64,000 nt of DNA from Sphingomonas ginsenosidivorax (GCF_007995065.1 NZ_VOQR01000001.1:871001-935000), one strand, 5' to 3'; counted from the first letter of the stretch, positions 9,160 to 17,905 are shown. Translations and numbers: made by a program. The notes: generated from the sequence alone by a model not told the origin.

Positions 9160-9369
9160 CGACTTGAAGTCGTCCGGGCGGCAGTGCGCAGGCCAAAATA
9201 CATTGCGAATTCATTACTTTCCGGTCCGGGTTTTTTCCGGATGGGAGCAACGGGCAGGGCTGCGGCAGTAAGCGGCGGTCGGCATGGGGCATGCCGGCCG
9301 GCGGCGCGAGATCGCCGTCGTTGACGACGTCGCGCGACGTACGCGCCGCGACGAACAGGGGGATTGAAC

Positions 9370-10266
9370 ATGAAGATCGTGATGATGGCGGCTGCCGGAC
9401 TGGCCGCGCTGACGCCGGGGCTGGCATCGGCGCAAACCGGCAAGCCGACCGTCGCGGTGGTGCGCATCGACGACCTGACCCGCAGCAACCAAGCCGACAC
9501 CCTCTCGGCGATGATCGAAAGCGCGATCGCCGGCACGGGCAAGTTCCGGATGATCGAGCGCCAGCAGATGGGCAAGCTCGTGGGAGAACAGGCGCGGGCC
9601 AAGGGCGGGATGGTCACGACCAACACCCCCGGGCGGGTTGGTGGGTTCGAGGGGATCGACTATCTCATCTACGGGACAATCACGTCGATCTCGGCGAAGA
9701 AGGCGGACAATATCGGTTCCACCATGCTTGCCGGGTTCATGGGCAACAAAGGCGCGAGCTGCACGAACACCAGCGCGACATTGGCGCTCGACATCAAGAT
9801 CACCGATACCGACACCGGCGAGATCAAGTATGTCACGCATATCGACGAGACGCAGAAGGCGGCGTCAAGCTGCAGCGGACAGTCCAACATCGACAGCGCG
9901 CTTTTGATCCGGTCGGCCGCGGCCAAGGTGGCAAGCGGGCTCGTCACCTCGATCTACCCGATCCAGGTCGCCGCGGTGCAGGGCGACGGGCAGCTGATGC
10001 TCAACTATGGCGAGGGCGCGGTGCAGCCGGGCGCGATCATGGCGGTCTATTCGAAAGGTGCGGTCATCCGCGATCCGTCGACGGGCGAGGTGATCGGGTC
10101 GAACGAGAGCAAGCTCGGCCTGGTGCGAATTACCGAGATTGTCGGCCGGATGTCGAAAGCGGCACCGGCGACCGCGTTCGCCAGCACGATCCCGGTGGGG
10201 GCGATCGTCCGCCCCGCCTCCACCGATGATATCCGCGCGCTCGCCAAGCCGGCCAAGAGAAAGTGA
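9370..10266 (+). CDS. CsgG-family exported protein
   Basis: This is a 298-residue exported protein of the CsgG/curli-assembly-like family. A signal peptide (MKIVMMAAAGLAALTPGLASAQ) is followed by the family pattern KPTVAVVRIDD, MIESAIAGTGKFRMIERQQM and YLIYGTITSI. The C-terminal part contains VQGDGQLMLNYGEGAVQPGAIMAVY, typical of the CsgG-related fold. There is no lipobox cysteine after the signal, unlike Escherichia coli CsgG, and no csgE/F/A/B-like genes are nearby. The role is therefore probably a general envelope assembly or stress function, not curli export. ATG 9370 follows GGGGGA; TTG 9364 is an alternative. It is the first gene of a three-gene operon. Confidence 0.85.
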   Translation: MKIVMMAAAGLAALTPGLASAQTGKPTVAVVRIDDLTRSNQADTLSAMIESAIAGTGKFRMIERQQMGKLVGEQARAKGGMVTTNTPGRVGGFEGIDYLIYGTITSISAKKADNIGSTMLAGFMGNKGASCTNTSATLALDIKITDTDTGEIKYVTHIDETQKAASSCSGQSNIDSALLIRSAAAKVASGLVTSIYPIQVAAVQGDGQLMLNYGEGAVQPGAIMAVYSKGAVIRDPSTGEVIGSNESKLGLVRITEIVGRMSKAAPATAFASTIPVGAIVRPASTDDIRALAKPAKRK

Positions 10267-10268
10267 CG

Positions 10269-11021
10269 ATGCGGCTCGCGGCGGCCTTCGTGCCGCTGCT
10301 CTGTGCCGCGCCGGCGCTTGCGCAAGGGCGGGCGACCGTCAAGGTGGCCGCGATCGAGGAAGGTCCGCTTGGCGGCTTTCGCGATCGGCTGCAGTCGACG
10401 CTGCTCGAATTCGGTGTCGTCCGGCTGTCGACGAACAGCGGCGGGCGCGACATGCCGACGCCGGACTATGTCGTGACCGGGCGCGTCGGCGCGCCGGACA
10501 TGGAGGTCAGCACCAGCACGGCGGGGGACTATTGCGTCGGCGGCACGCGCCTCTCGGCGAGTTTCGACCTCCGCGTCCGCGACGCGCGCGGCAGCATGGT
10601 GTTCGGCGGCGTAGTCGATGCCAGTGCCGAAATAGGCTCACAGGTCGTCGGCGGCGAGGGCGGTTGTTCGAGCATGACGCCCGCCAATGTCGGCATGCGC
10701 CGGCTCGGCAATGCGCTCGCCCTGGCTGCTGCACGCCGCATCGCCTTCACGCTGGTGCCGATGCGGGTCGCAGCGCTTGAGGGCGGGCAGATCGTGCTGA
10801 ACCACGGCGGGGCGCTGGTGCCGCTCGGCGCGATCGTCCAGGTCGCGGCCAATGGCGGTGCTCCGGTACGCTACCGGATCACGGCGAGTACCGCGGCCAG
10901 CGCCAGCGCCGCGCCGATCGGCGCGGCCGAACCGGTCGCGGTCGGCGCAATCGCGCGCCTCATCGAAACCGATGATCCGCAGGCCAATGCACGCCGCTTT
11001 CACAAAGTCGAATTGCCGTAA
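10269..11021 (+). CDS. divergent CsgG-like paralogue, exported
   Basis: This is a 250-residue exported protein starting two bases after the previous stop, with signal peptide MRLAAAFVPLLCAAPALAQG. It aligns by eye with the preceding CsgG-family protein: LEGGQIVLNHGGALVPLGAIVQV mirrors the neighbour's QLMLNYGEGAVQPGAIMAV, and PDYVVTGRVGAP mirrors YLIYGTITSI. It is shorter and more divergent. It probably arose by tandem duplication and may form a hetero-oligomer with its neighbour. It has two conserved-looking cysteines (GDYCVGG, GGCSSM). The assignment as a family member is inference from the paralogy. Confidence 0.7.
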   Translation: MRLAAAFVPLLCAAPALAQGRATVKVAAIEEGPLGGFRDRLQSTLLEFGVVRLSTNSGGRDMPTPDYVVTGRVGAPDMEVSTSTAGDYCVGGTRLSASFDLRVRDARGSMVFGGVVDASAEIGSQVVGGEGGCSSMTPANVGMRRLGNALALAAARRIAFTLVPMRVAALEGGQIVLNHGGALVPLGAIVQVAANGGAPVRYRITASTAASASAAPIGAAEPVAVGAIARLIETDDPQANARRFHKVELP

Positions 11022-11031
11022 GGAGGCAGTG

Positions 11032-11991
11032 ATGAACAGGATATATTTCGCCGTAGCCGCCACGTTGGCGCTGGGCACGGCGGCGTGCGGCAATGGCGGA
11101 ACCGCCGTCGGCTGCACCGCCGAGAGCGCGCAGGCGCCGGTCGTCGGGATCGTGAAGGATCAGCTCGAGAGGGCGATCTCGGCGAAGGTTCGCGGCGAGG
11201 ATGGCGCGCGATCGGTGTCGCTGTCGAAGATCCGCGCTGCGATCGGGCAACTGGTGATCGCGATCGACGACATTCGCACCTCGAAGGAGGATCCCAACAG
11301 CACCAAGCGCTTCTGCACGGGTACGCTGAAAGTCCGGTTCGACGCTGATGCGCTCGCTGATGCCGACCATACGCGCGAGACCGCCGGCCTCAACAGCGTG
11401 TCCGCGCTCGCCGATGCCGCCGATATCGAGCGTCATGCCGACAGCTTCACGACGGGAATCGAGTTCAACGTGCAGCCGACCGACAATGGCGACAAGGTGT
11501 TCGCCGAGACGGAGAGCGGCAACAACATGTTCGATTTTGCCGCCGAAGTCCTGGCCTCGGGGCTGTTGCGGGCATCGACGGAGGAGAGCCAGCGCGCAGC
11601 GGCGCAGGCCGAGGCCCAGCAAACCGCCGAGCAGAATGCCGCGCTCGGCGAGCAGCGCGCAGCGAACCTCGCGTCCGCCAAGACCGACAACCAGCTCGCC
11701 GCCCAGACGATCGGCGCCACCTGGCAGGCGCTCGCCGGTGCCACGCGGCAACGGCTCCTGCCGCAGCAGCGCGCGTGGATCGCGAAGAAGAATGCTGACT
11801 GCAAGGTGGAAGCGGCGTCCGCGTCGATCGACGCGAACGACAAGGAGATCGCCCGACTCAACTGCGACACGCGGTTGACCCAGGAACGCCTGCCGTGGCT
11901 GGCCAACTTCCGTGAAGAGGGAGGTGTCTCGACTTCGGCGGGTGCCGAACCTCTACCGTCGTCCGGCGACGAACGGCCAAACGACCTCTAA
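11032..11991 (+). CDS. lipoprotein with LprI-like (DUF1311) C-terminal domain
   Basis: This is a 319-residue envelope lipoprotein. The signal ends with lipobox LGTAAC (Cys19), so it should be lipid-anchored. The middle region is polar, followed by an alanine/glutamine-rich likely coiled coil (EESQRAAAQAEAQQTAEQNAAL). The C-terminal block LLPQQRAWIAKKNADCKVEA...NCDTRLTQERLPWL matches the lysozyme-inhibitor LprI-type DUF1311 pattern (QRxWxxxRDxxC ... C ... T..R). AGGAGG precedes ATG 11032 by six bases. It is the last gene of the operon with the two CsgG-like proteins and could be their accessory or cargo lipoprotein. Confidence 0.8.
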   Translation: MNRIYFAVAATLALGTAACGNGGTAVGCTAESAQAPVVGIVKDQLERAISAKVRGEDGARSVSLSKIRAAIGQLVIAIDDIRTSKEDPNSTKRFCTGTLKVRFDADALADADHTRETAGLNSVSALADAADIERHADSFTTGIEFNVQPTDNGDKVFAETESGNNMFDFAAEVLASGLLRASTEESQRAAAQAEAQQTAEQNAALGEQRAANLASAKTDNQLAAQTIGATWQALAGATRQRLLPQQRAWIAKKNADCKVEAASASIDANDKEIARLNCDTRLTQERLPWLANFREEGGVSTSAGAEPLPSSGDERPNDL

Positions 11992-12187
11992 CCATCAGCT
12001 GATACTCACGGCGTGACGTGAACGCGCTCCATCGTCCACGCTCAAGCATGGCGCAGCCGGTGGAGCGCGGTAGAAAGGAAGGACCCATTCTCTGCCCGAA
12101 ATCCTTTCACCGGCCGATGAAGCGACCCTGTTCGCGATCTATGAGGAGATACGGTGGCTCGCGTCGCGTCCTGGCGTAACGGTTGGG

Positions 12188-12610
12188 ATGGCGCGGGCTT
12201 GGTATGCCGGGATTAGAGCAGAGCCATTGAAGCGCCGGATCAGGCAGTTTTCGGGCATGGTGTCCGCAAAGGCAGCCAGTGCGCTGGCCGGCGAGCCTCT
12301 CATCCTCGAGCATTACGGACGAATGCATGCGTCCATCTCGGACCTCATCAAGAACCACCTCGTGGAAGATCGGTTCGCACCGGAGGAGTTTGTTCGGATG
12401 ATCCTCGACGTCGAGCGCGTCCACATCGTCGTCCAGCGAGAAAATGTCGACGCTCGCCTCGCGAAGGGTGACTATGCAGCTGCAGGGATCCACCTTCTGT
12501 CGTGGGAGGCACTTCCTTCCGAGCGACAGCAATACCTTTGGAAGACGATGCTCCAAGGCAAGGTCGCAAATGCCAAGGCCTTTGCCATCACGGAGGTTTG
12601 CGCAGGCTGA
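12188..12610 (+). CDS. hypothetical protein, possibly 5'-degraded
   Basis: This is an unrecognised 140-residue soluble protein (MARAWYAGIRAEPLKRR..., ERVHIVVQRENVDARLAKGDYAAAG) with mixed helical character. The reading frame stays open upstream to 12074 and reads like protein (SLPEILSPADEATLF, AIYEEIRWLASRPG). No ATG, GTG or TTG occurs before ATG 12188, and no ribosome-binding site is evident at 12188. Either a non-canonical start (CTG 12092 or ATC/ATA codons) is used, or the 5' end was lost. The composition is less GC-biased than that of its neighbours, suggesting acquired DNA. Confidence 0.5.
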   Translation: MARAWYAGIRAEPLKRRIRQFSGMVSAKAASALAGEPLILEHYGRMHASISDLIKNHLVEDRFAPEEFVRMILDVERVHIVVQRENVDARLAKGDYAAAGIHLLSWEALPSERQQYLWKTMLQGKVANAKAFAITEVCAG

Positions 12611-13504
12611 GGTCATATCAATGGACGGCAGAAGTCGGCACATCGACCAGCCGTCGCGAACGACGATTTACGGTCTCCTTTACAGGAGCGGTCCGGGTAA
12701 GTCCGGAGCGCGACCACGCTCCTTCATTCGGTGACGAGTGACGAGGCGACCTCCGCTAAGAACGATGATCGATTGCAACCGACGGCCAAGCGCGACTGGA
12801 TCCGTTCGGCCATCGCGACGAGGTGCGGGTCATTTAGCCAGCCTGGCACGCTGCATAGCGCACTTTCCGTCGTATCCGGATCTTACCCAGGCTCGAACAG
12901 AAGCCTGCCATGGCCGCCGATACCTTTTAAGAAGGTTCGATGATGTCACTGGGCACGACACTTGCCATCGTCGGCTACGCGCAATCTCTCGTTATCGCGT
13001 TGCAGTGGCATAGTGTTCCACCGGCGAACCAAGTAGCCCCGCAAAACAATGTTGACGTAGTACCAAAACGATGACGCGGCTGTCGATCGGGTCGATATAC
13101 CACCAGATACAGGCCTTGCTTCTATCGTCAGGCAGCGAGATGTCGTCGGTTGTCTCCGGTCGGATACCTTGCAACAAAACCTTAGTTGCTCATGTTCGGT
13201 ACCATCCGCAAGTGACGCGCATGCCGGCGCCTTGTTTAATTCACGTTTCTGTATCCGTTATGATCAGGCCGCAGTGATCGCACGATCATCGTAGAGATAT
13301 TCGAGCGACAGGTATTATCCTTCGGCACGACACGATAGCGGCCACTCTCCGATGCGTACGCGAAGTTGAAAGACCGTCTGTGTTCCGTGCGTCGCAGCAT
13401 TCCGTATGACGGACCGCTTCATCTTGCGACGAAGTGCAGGTCTTAATGAGGAGAGCCGCTTCAAGCACTCGGCCCCTTCGCAAGCTATCGAAGCTGCATT
13501 CCGG
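12611..13504. other. gene-poor stretch of lower GC
   Basis: About 890 bases hold no convincing gene. The open frames present (for example 12738-13013 plus and 12992-13177 minus) show no family pattern, no good ribosome-binding site and no third-position GC bias. Base composition is visibly more balanced than in the flanks. No tRNA, terminal inverted repeat or transposase fragment was recognised. It may be a remnant of an integrated element or an untranslated/RNA region. Confidence 0.5.
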
Positions 13505-14584
13505 TCAAGGGAGGGTTTTGCCGATGCTCGCTACATAAGTTTCGAGCTCGTCGAAATTCTGGAAGCCGAGCGGGCGCGCGTCGTCCTCGATCTCGTAGAT
13601 CATCGTGCAGAGGCGTTCGTTCAGCCGCGTGTCGGCGCCGACCGCCTTGCCGAAGTCGATCAGCTTGCCGTTCGACGAGCGGACCTCGGACTGGCGCTTG
13701 CGATAGACGATGTCCCACCAAATGCCCGACCCCTTTTTGCGGAAGGCGTGGCTGCCGGGCTTCTGGTCCTTCTTCAGCAGCCAGATAGCGTGGTCGATAT
13801 TGTCGAGCAGCTTCTGCGTGTCGGCGGCGGTGGTCGGGCGGTAGTTGGCGGGATCGAAAAAATCGAACGCCTCGACGGTGATGCCGTTGGCGTCCGCGAT
13901 CTCGAGCGCCTCGCGCACCACCGCGCCTGCGATGCGGGCATAGCGCGGGTTGCCGAGCGTCTCGTGGATGCGCGCGTCGGCGAGTGCCGAGAACACGACC
14001 TGCGCCGAATACACCTCCTTCGCCCAGATCTGGCCCCAGATGTTCGACGAGAGCTGAACGTCGGTCAGCGCGGACAGCATGCCCGCGAGCGTCTTCAGCC
14101 GCGCGCTGTCGCTGCCGTCCATCTCGCCGAGCTGGATCGGGCCTTCGTGGACGAATTCCAGATGCCCCGGATCGACCAGCGCGCCGCCGTAATTGGGGAT
14201 CGACCCGATCACGCGTTCGCGACCACCAAGGCCCGCCGCGGTCAGCGCGTCGGCGATGCCGGGCTCGTTGAAGCCGTTCTGGAACGACACCACGAAGGTG
14301 TCGGGGCCGAACAGCGGGAACAGTTGCTGCAGCGCCTCGATCGTGTGCTGCGACTTGGTCGCGATCAGCACGGCGTCGAGCGGACCGGTCAGTTCGTTCG
14401 GGTGCGCGGCGGGGACGGGGATGCGCATCTCGCCGCGTATGCCGTCGATGAACAGGCCGTCGCGCTTGATTGCGTCGATATGCTCTGCCCAGCGATCGAC
14501 CAGCACGACGTCGTACCCGGCCTTCGCCATGAATGCGCCCGCAAGCCCGCCGATCGCGCCGGCGCCGATAATCGTGACCTTCAT
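13505..14584 (-). CDS. ketopantoate reductase family oxidoreductase (ApbA/PanE-like)
   Basis: This is a 359-residue NADP-dependent oxidoreductase. The Rossmann motif GAGAIGG is at residues 7-13, and IATKSQHT matches the PanE 'K-T/S' loop. A helical C-terminal domain carries WGQIWAKEVYSA, whose lysine corresponds to the catalytic Lys of 2-dehydropantoate 2-reductase, and a later N-(x)-R region. It is longer than PanE (about 300 residues) with an insertion around DHAIWLLKKDQKPGSHAF, so a catabolic substrate other than ketopantoate is likely. It overlaps the upstream VOC gene by four bases (ATGA), so the two form a translationally coupled pair facing a LysR gene. Confidence 0.85.
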   Translation of the reverse strand: MKVTIIGAGAIGGLAGAFMAKAGYDVVLVDRWAEHIDAIKRDGLFIDGIRGEMRIPVPAAHPNELTGPLDAVLIATKSQHTIEALQQLFPLFGPDTFVVSFQNGFNEPGIADALTAAGLGGRERVIGSIPNYGGALVDPGHLEFVHEGPIQLGEMDGSDSARLKTLAGMLSALTDVQLSSNIWGQIWAKEVYSAQVVFSALADARIHETLGNPRYARIAGAVVREALEIADANGITVEAFDFFDPANYRPTTAADTQKLLDNIDHAIWLLKKDQKPGSHAFRKKGSGIWWDIVYRKRQSEVRSSNGKLIDFGKAVGADTRLNERLCTMIYEIEDDARPLGFQNFDELETYVASIGKTLP

Positions 14585-15015
14585 GATTGCGCTCCTGCCG
14601 TCGTCGTTGCGTCAAACATGCCGGCCGCGTCGCGGAAAGCCTTGAACTCGAGCGCGTTGCCCGAGGGGTCGCGGACGAAGAAGGTGCCCTGTTCGCCGGG
14701 TTCGCCGGCGAAGCGGACCTGCGGTGCGATCACGAACTCCGCGTCGCCGGATTTCAACCGGTCCGCGAGCGACTGCCAGATCTCCCAGGGCAGCACCGCG
14801 CCGAAATGCGCGAGCGGGACGTCGATGCCGCCGACCGACGTCTGGAGGACCGTGTCGGGGCGGGGACCGATATGCGCGGAAATCTGGTGCCCGAAGAAAT
14901 CGAAGTCGATCCAGTTGTCGGTTTCTCGCCCGGTCGGGCATTCCAGCAGTCCTGCGTAGAAGGCACGCGTCGATTCGATATCGTCGATGCGAAAGGCGAG
15001 ATGGAAGGGCGTCAT
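14581..15015 (-). CDS. VOC family (glyoxalase/extradiol dioxygenase-like) protein
   Basis: This is a 144-residue single vicinal-oxygen-chelate domain protein. The first beta-alpha-beta module starts FHLAFRIDDIESTRAFYAGLL with H5 in the first-strand metal position. HFGAVLPWEIW gives a central histidine, and FFVRDPSGNALEFKAF gives the C-terminal glutamate. These three positions would coordinate a divalent metal. Such proteins act as small dioxygenases, isomerases or resistance proteins, and the subclass cannot be fixed. It is the first gene of the pair with the PanE-like enzyme and is divergent from a LysR regulator 99 bp away. Confidence 0.88.
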   Translation of the reverse strand: MTPFHLAFRIDDIESTRAFYAGLLECPTGRETDNWIDFDFFGHQISAHIGPRPDTVLQTSVGGIDVPLAHFGAVLPWEIWQSLADRLKSGDAEFVIAPQVRFAGEPGEQGTFFVRDPSGNALEFKAFRDAAGMFDATTTAGAQS

Positions 15016-15044
15016 GGGGACCTTGAGAAGAAATCGTGATGGCC

Positions 15045-15055
15045 CGGTTTAACCG
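15045..15055. promoter_or_regulatory. candidate LysR operator
   Basis: A perfect short palindrome CGGTT-T-AACCG lies in the 99-bp gap between the divergent VOC gene (start 15015) and the LysR gene (start 15115). It is the best symmetrical element there and is the natural place for the regulator to bind. Confidence 0.35.
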
Positions 15056-15114
15056 ATTGCCAGACGCGAAACAGTCGCTCTAAAGTAGGCAGGTCATGAG
15101 TTATTCGCACTGAT

Positions 15115-16029
15115 ATGCGCCGGCGGCTGCTTCCGTCCCTTACCGCGCTGCGCACGTTCGAGGCGGTCGCGCGGTGCATGAGCTTCACTGAGGCCGCGGG
15201 CGAACTGAACGTTACGCAGAGCGCGGCGAGCCGGCAGGTCCGCATCCTCGAGGAGTATGTCGGCGGGCCGCTGTTCATGCGGACGCGCGGGCGGCTGGAG
15301 CTGACCGAGGAAGGCCGGGTCTATGCCGCCGAGCTGAAGGAGGCGCTCGACCGCATGGAACTGGCGACGCTGCAGGCGATGGCGTTCGAGCGCGGCGGCG
15401 GCGTGCTGCGGATCGGCGTGCTGCCGACGTTCGGGACGCGCTGGCTGATCCCCCGGCTGTCGCGCTTCGCCAAAGCGCATCCCAAGATCACGTTGAACCT
15501 AAATGCGGGCGACGGCGACGTGGATTTCAGCGCGCAGGGGATCGACTTGGCGATCCGATTCGGGGACGGCCACTGGCCCGATGCGGTGTCGTACAGGCTG
15601 GGGCTGCGCGAGGACATGGTCGTGGTATGCGCGCCCGAGCTGCTCACGCGCGGGATCGATCCCGAGGATCCGGCAAGCCTGCGCGATCACGTGCTGCTGC
15701 AGCATACCACACGGCCGCTGGCTTGGGCCCAGTGGCTGCGCGACGCGGGGCTCGGCGATCTCGATCCCAACGGGCCTAGTTTCGAGCATTTCTTCATGCT
15801 GATCCAGGCCGCGGTGGCGGGACTGGGCGTCGCGCTGCTGCCGCGGTTCCTGATCGACGACGAGCTGCGCACCGGTGCGCTGATGGTGCCGTTCGCGCGC
15901 AACACGATCTATGACGGCGGCTATTACCTGATCTGCCCGACCGCGCGCCGCGACCTCAGCAAGATCCGCGCGTTCCGCGACTGGTTGCTGGAGGAGAGCC
16001 TGTCTCCGAGCGCGGTGGAGTTGCCCTGA
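15115..16029 (+). CDS. LysR family transcriptional regulator (GcvA-like)
   Basis: This is a 304-residue regulator. The N-terminal winged helix-turn-helix reads PSLTALRTFEAVARCMSFTEAAGELNVTQSAASRQVRILEE, typical of the GcvA/AmpR subgroup. The effector-binding domain starts near residue 90 (GGVLRIGVLPTFGTRWLIPRL) and contains VDLAIRFGDGHWPD as in GcvA-type proteins. It is divergent from the VOC/PanE-like pair, which it most likely controls. ATG 15115 lies immediately after ACTGAT with a weak ribosome-binding site. It converges with the gamma-glutamyltransferase-like gene across a strong hairpin. Confidence 0.94.
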   Translation: MRRRLLPSLTALRTFEAVARCMSFTEAAGELNVTQSAASRQVRILEEYVGGPLFMRTRGRLELTEEGRVYAAELKEALDRMELATLQAMAFERGGGVLRIGVLPTFGTRWLIPRLSRFAKAHPKITLNLNAGDGDVDFSAQGIDLAIRFGDGHWPDAVSYRLGLREDMVVVCAPELLTRGIDPEDPASLRDHVLLQHTTRPLAWAQWLRDAGLGDLDPNGPSFEHFFMLIQAAVAGLGVALLPRFLIDDELRTGALMVPFARNTIYDGGYYLICPTARRDLSKIRAFRDWLLEESLSPSAVELP

Positions 16030-16036
16030 GCCCGGG

Positions 16037-16060
16037 ATCCTCCCCCTCGCGGGGGAGGAT
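16037..16060. terminator. bidirectional hairpin between lysR-type and ggt-like genes
   Basis: A perfect 10-bp stem (ATCCTCCCCC / GGGGGAGGAT) with loop TCGC lies between the convergent stops at 16029 and 16067. There is no T-run. The sequence type (CTCCCCCTCGCGGGGGAG) resembles repetitive intergenic hairpins of sphingomonads, so it may be both a repeat and a terminator. Confidence 0.6.
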
Positions 16061-16066
16061 GTAAGA

Positions 16067-17752
16067 TCAGAACCCGCCCGCTTCGCCGCACCGCCGCGGG
16101 TCGACCGTCGCGCAGAGCGCGCCGTCGGCGTCGCGGTAGCACATCTGGAACGACCCCATGTGCCAGTCATAGGGCGGCATCGCCGACACCGGCACGCCCA
16201 TCCGCGCGAGACCGTCGAGCGCATCGGGCGCGATCCGGTCCTCGATCACCAGCCCGCCATCCTCGCCGAGCTGCAGCATCCGCGGCGCGGCGATCGCGTC
16301 GTACGGGTCCATCCCGAAATCGAGCAGGTTGGTCAGCACCTGCGGCACCGTGCAGAACACGTTGCCGGGCGTACCGAGCCCGAACACCGGCTCGCCGTTC
16401 CTGGTGACGAAGGTGTTGCCGACGATCGTCCGCAGCCGCGCGCCGGGAACCAGCTTGATGTCGAAATGCCCGGTGACGCCCGCAAAGGTGACGTGCGAAC
16501 CTACCATCGGGACCCCGCCGACCACCGCGCCGGGGATGCCGCCCGATTGCAGCGTGTTCATCATCTGCACCCAATTGCCCTGCGCATCGACGATGCTGAG
16601 TTCGCAGCTGCCCGAAGGCTGCTTGGTCTGCGCGTCGTGCGAGGGGATGCCGGCGAGGCCGTGCTCGTCCGCGCGCAGGCCCGGTGCGCGCACCAACCGA
16701 AGATGCTCGGTCAGGTCGACGCTCGGCCGCATGCCGCGGACGAGTCGCGCGAGCGAGCGGTGGAAATCGCCGTCGAGCAGCTGCGCCATGTCGTAGCGCG
16801 CGACGATCGGATCGCCCGTGAAGCCGCAGAAATAGAGGCCGAGACGCAAGGCATGCGCCATCGCGAACAGATGTTCCACGGACCCCGGCGTCATGTTTGC
16901 GATGCCGAGGTCGGCGAGGATGCCGAGGACCATCGACAGGAACACGCCCTGCTGTTCGGGCGGGGCGAGCGTGACAATCTCGTGCGCGCCGTGGGTCAGG
17001 CGCAGCGGCTCGATCCAGCGCGGCGGGTTCTGGGTCATATGCCCGAGCGTGATCGGCCAGCCCATCGCGTTGGCGTGCGCGACGAAGGCCGCGCCCCATT
17101 CACCGCTGATCATGTGGTCGGGGCCGTCAGCGGCGACGCCGCGCAGCGTCCTGGCGAGGGCGGCATTGCGGACGCGTTCGCCGACCGCGGGATAATAGCC
17201 GTCGGGAAGGTAGAAGCGCCGGCCTTCGGGGAAATAGGTGATGAAGTCCTGTTCGGACACGGTCACCGCATATTCGAACGACGAGACGACATGGCCGTCC
17301 TCGGCCCAGCGGATCGCGGGTTCGATGAGGCTGGCCCAGTCGCGCGTCCCGAACCGCGCGTGCATCGCCTTCATCGCGGGCATGAATCCGGGGATACACG
17401 CGGAGGGTGGCAGCCGCGCATAGCCGCTCGCCATCTTCGGGATCGGGCGGAACGGCGCGAGGCCTTCAGGGAAGGTGCCGGCGCTGTGGAGCTGGTGGAA
17501 CTGCCCGGTCGCGGCTTCGCGGTACAACAGGCTGACGGTGCCGGTGTGGTTGGTCATGAACGGCTCGACCGTGGCCTGCACCATGCAGCCAGCGATCGCG
17601 GCATCGATGGCGTTGCCACCGGCGCGCATCGTGTCCAAGATGGTCTCCGTCACGATCGCATTGTCGGTGCTGCACGCCGCGGAGACGCCGCGGACGCTCG
17701 CCTTGGGGCCTGGGTCGCGCAGATAGCGGGCGAGCGGATCAATGCTGGTCAT
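16067..17752 (-). CDS. gamma-glutamyltransferase family protein
   Basis: This is a 561-residue member of the Ntn-hydrolase gamma-glutamyltransferase/acylase family. The N-terminal pattern is AACSTDNAIVTETILDTMRAGGNAIDAAIA. The autoprocessing site is expected before the small subunit: instead of the usual T-T-H-x-S-V-V-D the sequence is S382-C-E-L-S-I-V-D389, so the nucleophile would be serine. FGLGTPGNVFCTVPQVLTNLLDFG and PRMLQ match the small-subunit core (canonical GTPGG). There is no signal peptide, which suggests cytoplasmic action on an imported substrate. It is divergent (153 bp) from a nine-gene peptidase/ABC-importer operon and probably belongs to the same pathway, cleaving a gamma-glutamyl or N-acyl bond. 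Confidence 0.85.
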   Translation of the reverse strand: MTSIDPLARYLRDPGPKASVRGVSAACSTDNAIVTETILDTMRAGGNAIDAAIAGCMVQATVEPFMTNHTGTVSLLYREAATGQFHQLHSAGTFPEGLAPFRPIPKMASGYARLPPSACIPGFMPAMKAMHARFGTRDWASLIEPAIRWAEDGHVVSSFEYAVTVSEQDFITYFPEGRRFYLPDGYYPAVGERVRNAALARTLRGVAADGPDHMISGEWGAAFVAHANAMGWPITLGHMTQNPPRWIEPLRLTHGAHEIVTLAPPEQQGVFLSMVLGILADLGIANMTPGSVEHLFAMAHALRLGLYFCGFTGDPIVARYDMAQLLDGDFHRSLARLVRGMRPSVDLTEHLRLVRAPGLRADEHGLAGIPSHDAQTKQPSGSCELSIVDAQGNWVQMMNTLQSGGIPGAVVGGVPMVGSHVTFAGVTGHFDIKLVPGARLRTIVGNTFVTRNGEPVFGLGTPGNVFCTVPQVLTNLLDFGMDPYDAIAAPRMLQLGEDGGLVIEDRIAPDALDGLARMGVPVSAMPPYDWHMGSFQMCYRDADGALCATVDPRRCGEAGGF

Positions 17753-17905
17753 GCGGCATCATGCGGCCCGCAACGCGAGCCATGCCAGCGCGCAAATATC
17801 GCCGGGGCATGATTTTTAGGCCGCTACCAAACTGCAATTACCGCTGTTCGATTGCCGCGACGCACCATAGACTCTGGCCAACAGCATCTATTCGGAATCT
17901 TGCGC

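Noticed and set aside
12107..12643. 178-residue minus-strand ORF opposite the hypothetical gene
   Set aside because: No family similarity and no ribosome-binding site; the plus-strand frame has more protein-like composition, although neither is certain.
17781..17811. CATGCC/GGCATG inverted repeat between the GGT-like gene and the DUF885-like gene
   Set aside because: Only six bases per arm with a 19-base spacer and no further symmetry; too weak to call an operator.
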